A DNA stretch of 64,000 nt from assembly GCA_903824675.1 (NCBI GenBank), contig CAIJXV010000083.1:21114-85113 (forward strand), in the 5' to 3' direction. A program made the position numbers and the translations under genes. Within the stretch, counting starts at the first letter, position 1. The number at the start of each line of letters is the position of its first letter. This DNA is from an uncultured bacterium (GTDB lineage Bacteria; Verrucomicrobiota; Kiritimatiellia; CAIKKV01; CAIJXV01). This document shows positions 63,977 to 64,000 of the stretch, in pieces. The notes beneath the pieces are model-generated. The model ran no database searches. It was not told the DNA's origin and saw nothing but the letters and a program-made list of their open reading frames with translations.

Positions 63977-63996
63977 GGGCGCGTTTAGTCTGCCAA
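63977..63996 (+). repeat. IS-end-like element, direct copy 3
   Basis: GGGCGCGTTTAGTCTGCCAA. Differs from copy 2 at two positions and touches the window edge, so the putative mobile element probably continues to the right. Confidence 0.6.
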
Positions 63997-64000
63997 TTTC

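Larger units (their letters stand above)
63388..64000. other. Right-edge non-coding region with IS-end-like repeats
   Basis: About 610 bp without a supportable gene. The last 200 bp carry related 20-base elements in both orientations, described separately. Poly-C/G stretches lie near 63949-63978. The short frame at 63621 has no recognisable product. Confidence 0.55.

Overview
The window looks like GC-rich bacterial chromosome from the PVC superphylum, most likely Verrucomicrobiota, Kiritimatiellota or Lentisphaerota. The reasons are indirect. There is a Cys-type sulfatase plus a sulfatase fragment, two uroporphyrinogen-decarboxylase-fold enzymes inside sugar catabolic loci, a secreted beta-propeller protein ending in a 'FFRLR'-type tail, a neutral-ceramidase-like enzyme without a signal peptide, and several xylose-isomerase-like TIM barrels. 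No rRNA or tRNA gene was found, so the phylum is an inference.

Layout. 0-8.4 kb: the end of a HATPase_c_4/AlbA-type regulator, a small MetV-like zinc/cysteine protein, a sulfatase, an epimerase, and a three-gene carbohydrate operon (URO-D family, SASA esterase, PfkB kinase). 8.4-16.7 kb: a 1000-residue hybrid histidine kinase, a small membrane protein, a secreted SBBP-like propeller and two tandemly duplicated DegT-type aminotransferases. 16.7-18 kb: an AT-richer island with an integrase remnant and an orphan membrane protein. 18-24.6 kb: divergent sugar/polyol catabolic operons (xylose-isomerase-like, AEC permease and epimerase one way; URO-D family, MDR dehydrogenase and Gfo/Idh/MocA the other). 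24.6-27.4 kb: an isolated, compositionally foreign PilT-like ATPase and a SorE-like reductase. 27.4-32.5 kb: dnaK-groES-groEL behind a near-consensus sigma-54 promoter with an upstream palindrome, then rpoZ-smpB.

32.6-40.2 kb: a cell-envelope region with an ArnT-like glycosyltransferase, a decayed fusion of a polysaccharide deacetylase and a second glycosyltransferase, an atypical SDR, a Cache-like secreted protein, a methyltransferase, a divergent polyprenyl-synthase-like enzyme, and an EamA transporter broken by one amber codon. 40.2-51.2 kb: a two-component system, a secretin-like protein, AsnRS with a coiled-coil insertion, a histone-deacetylase-family enzyme, YdjM, DUF89, RsmE and an RdgC-like protein. 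51.3-56.2 kb: speA, mnmA, bioB and larE on one strand. 56.2-60.6 kb: a decayed hybrid kinase, then rpmH-rnpA-yidD-yidC and a 5'-truncated sulfatase. 60.6-64 kb: a GAF histidine kinase, a ceramidase-like enzyme, and terminal repeats resembling one end of an insertion sequence that continues past the window.

I found no CRISPR array, prophage or defence island. The most interesting signals are the regulatory architecture before dnaK-groESL, the promoter nested in the groEL terminator, the unassigned prenyl-lipid-like cluster at 36.3-39.5 kb, and the number of decayed genes between 34.7 and 60.6 kb. The decayed genes could also reflect assembly errors.
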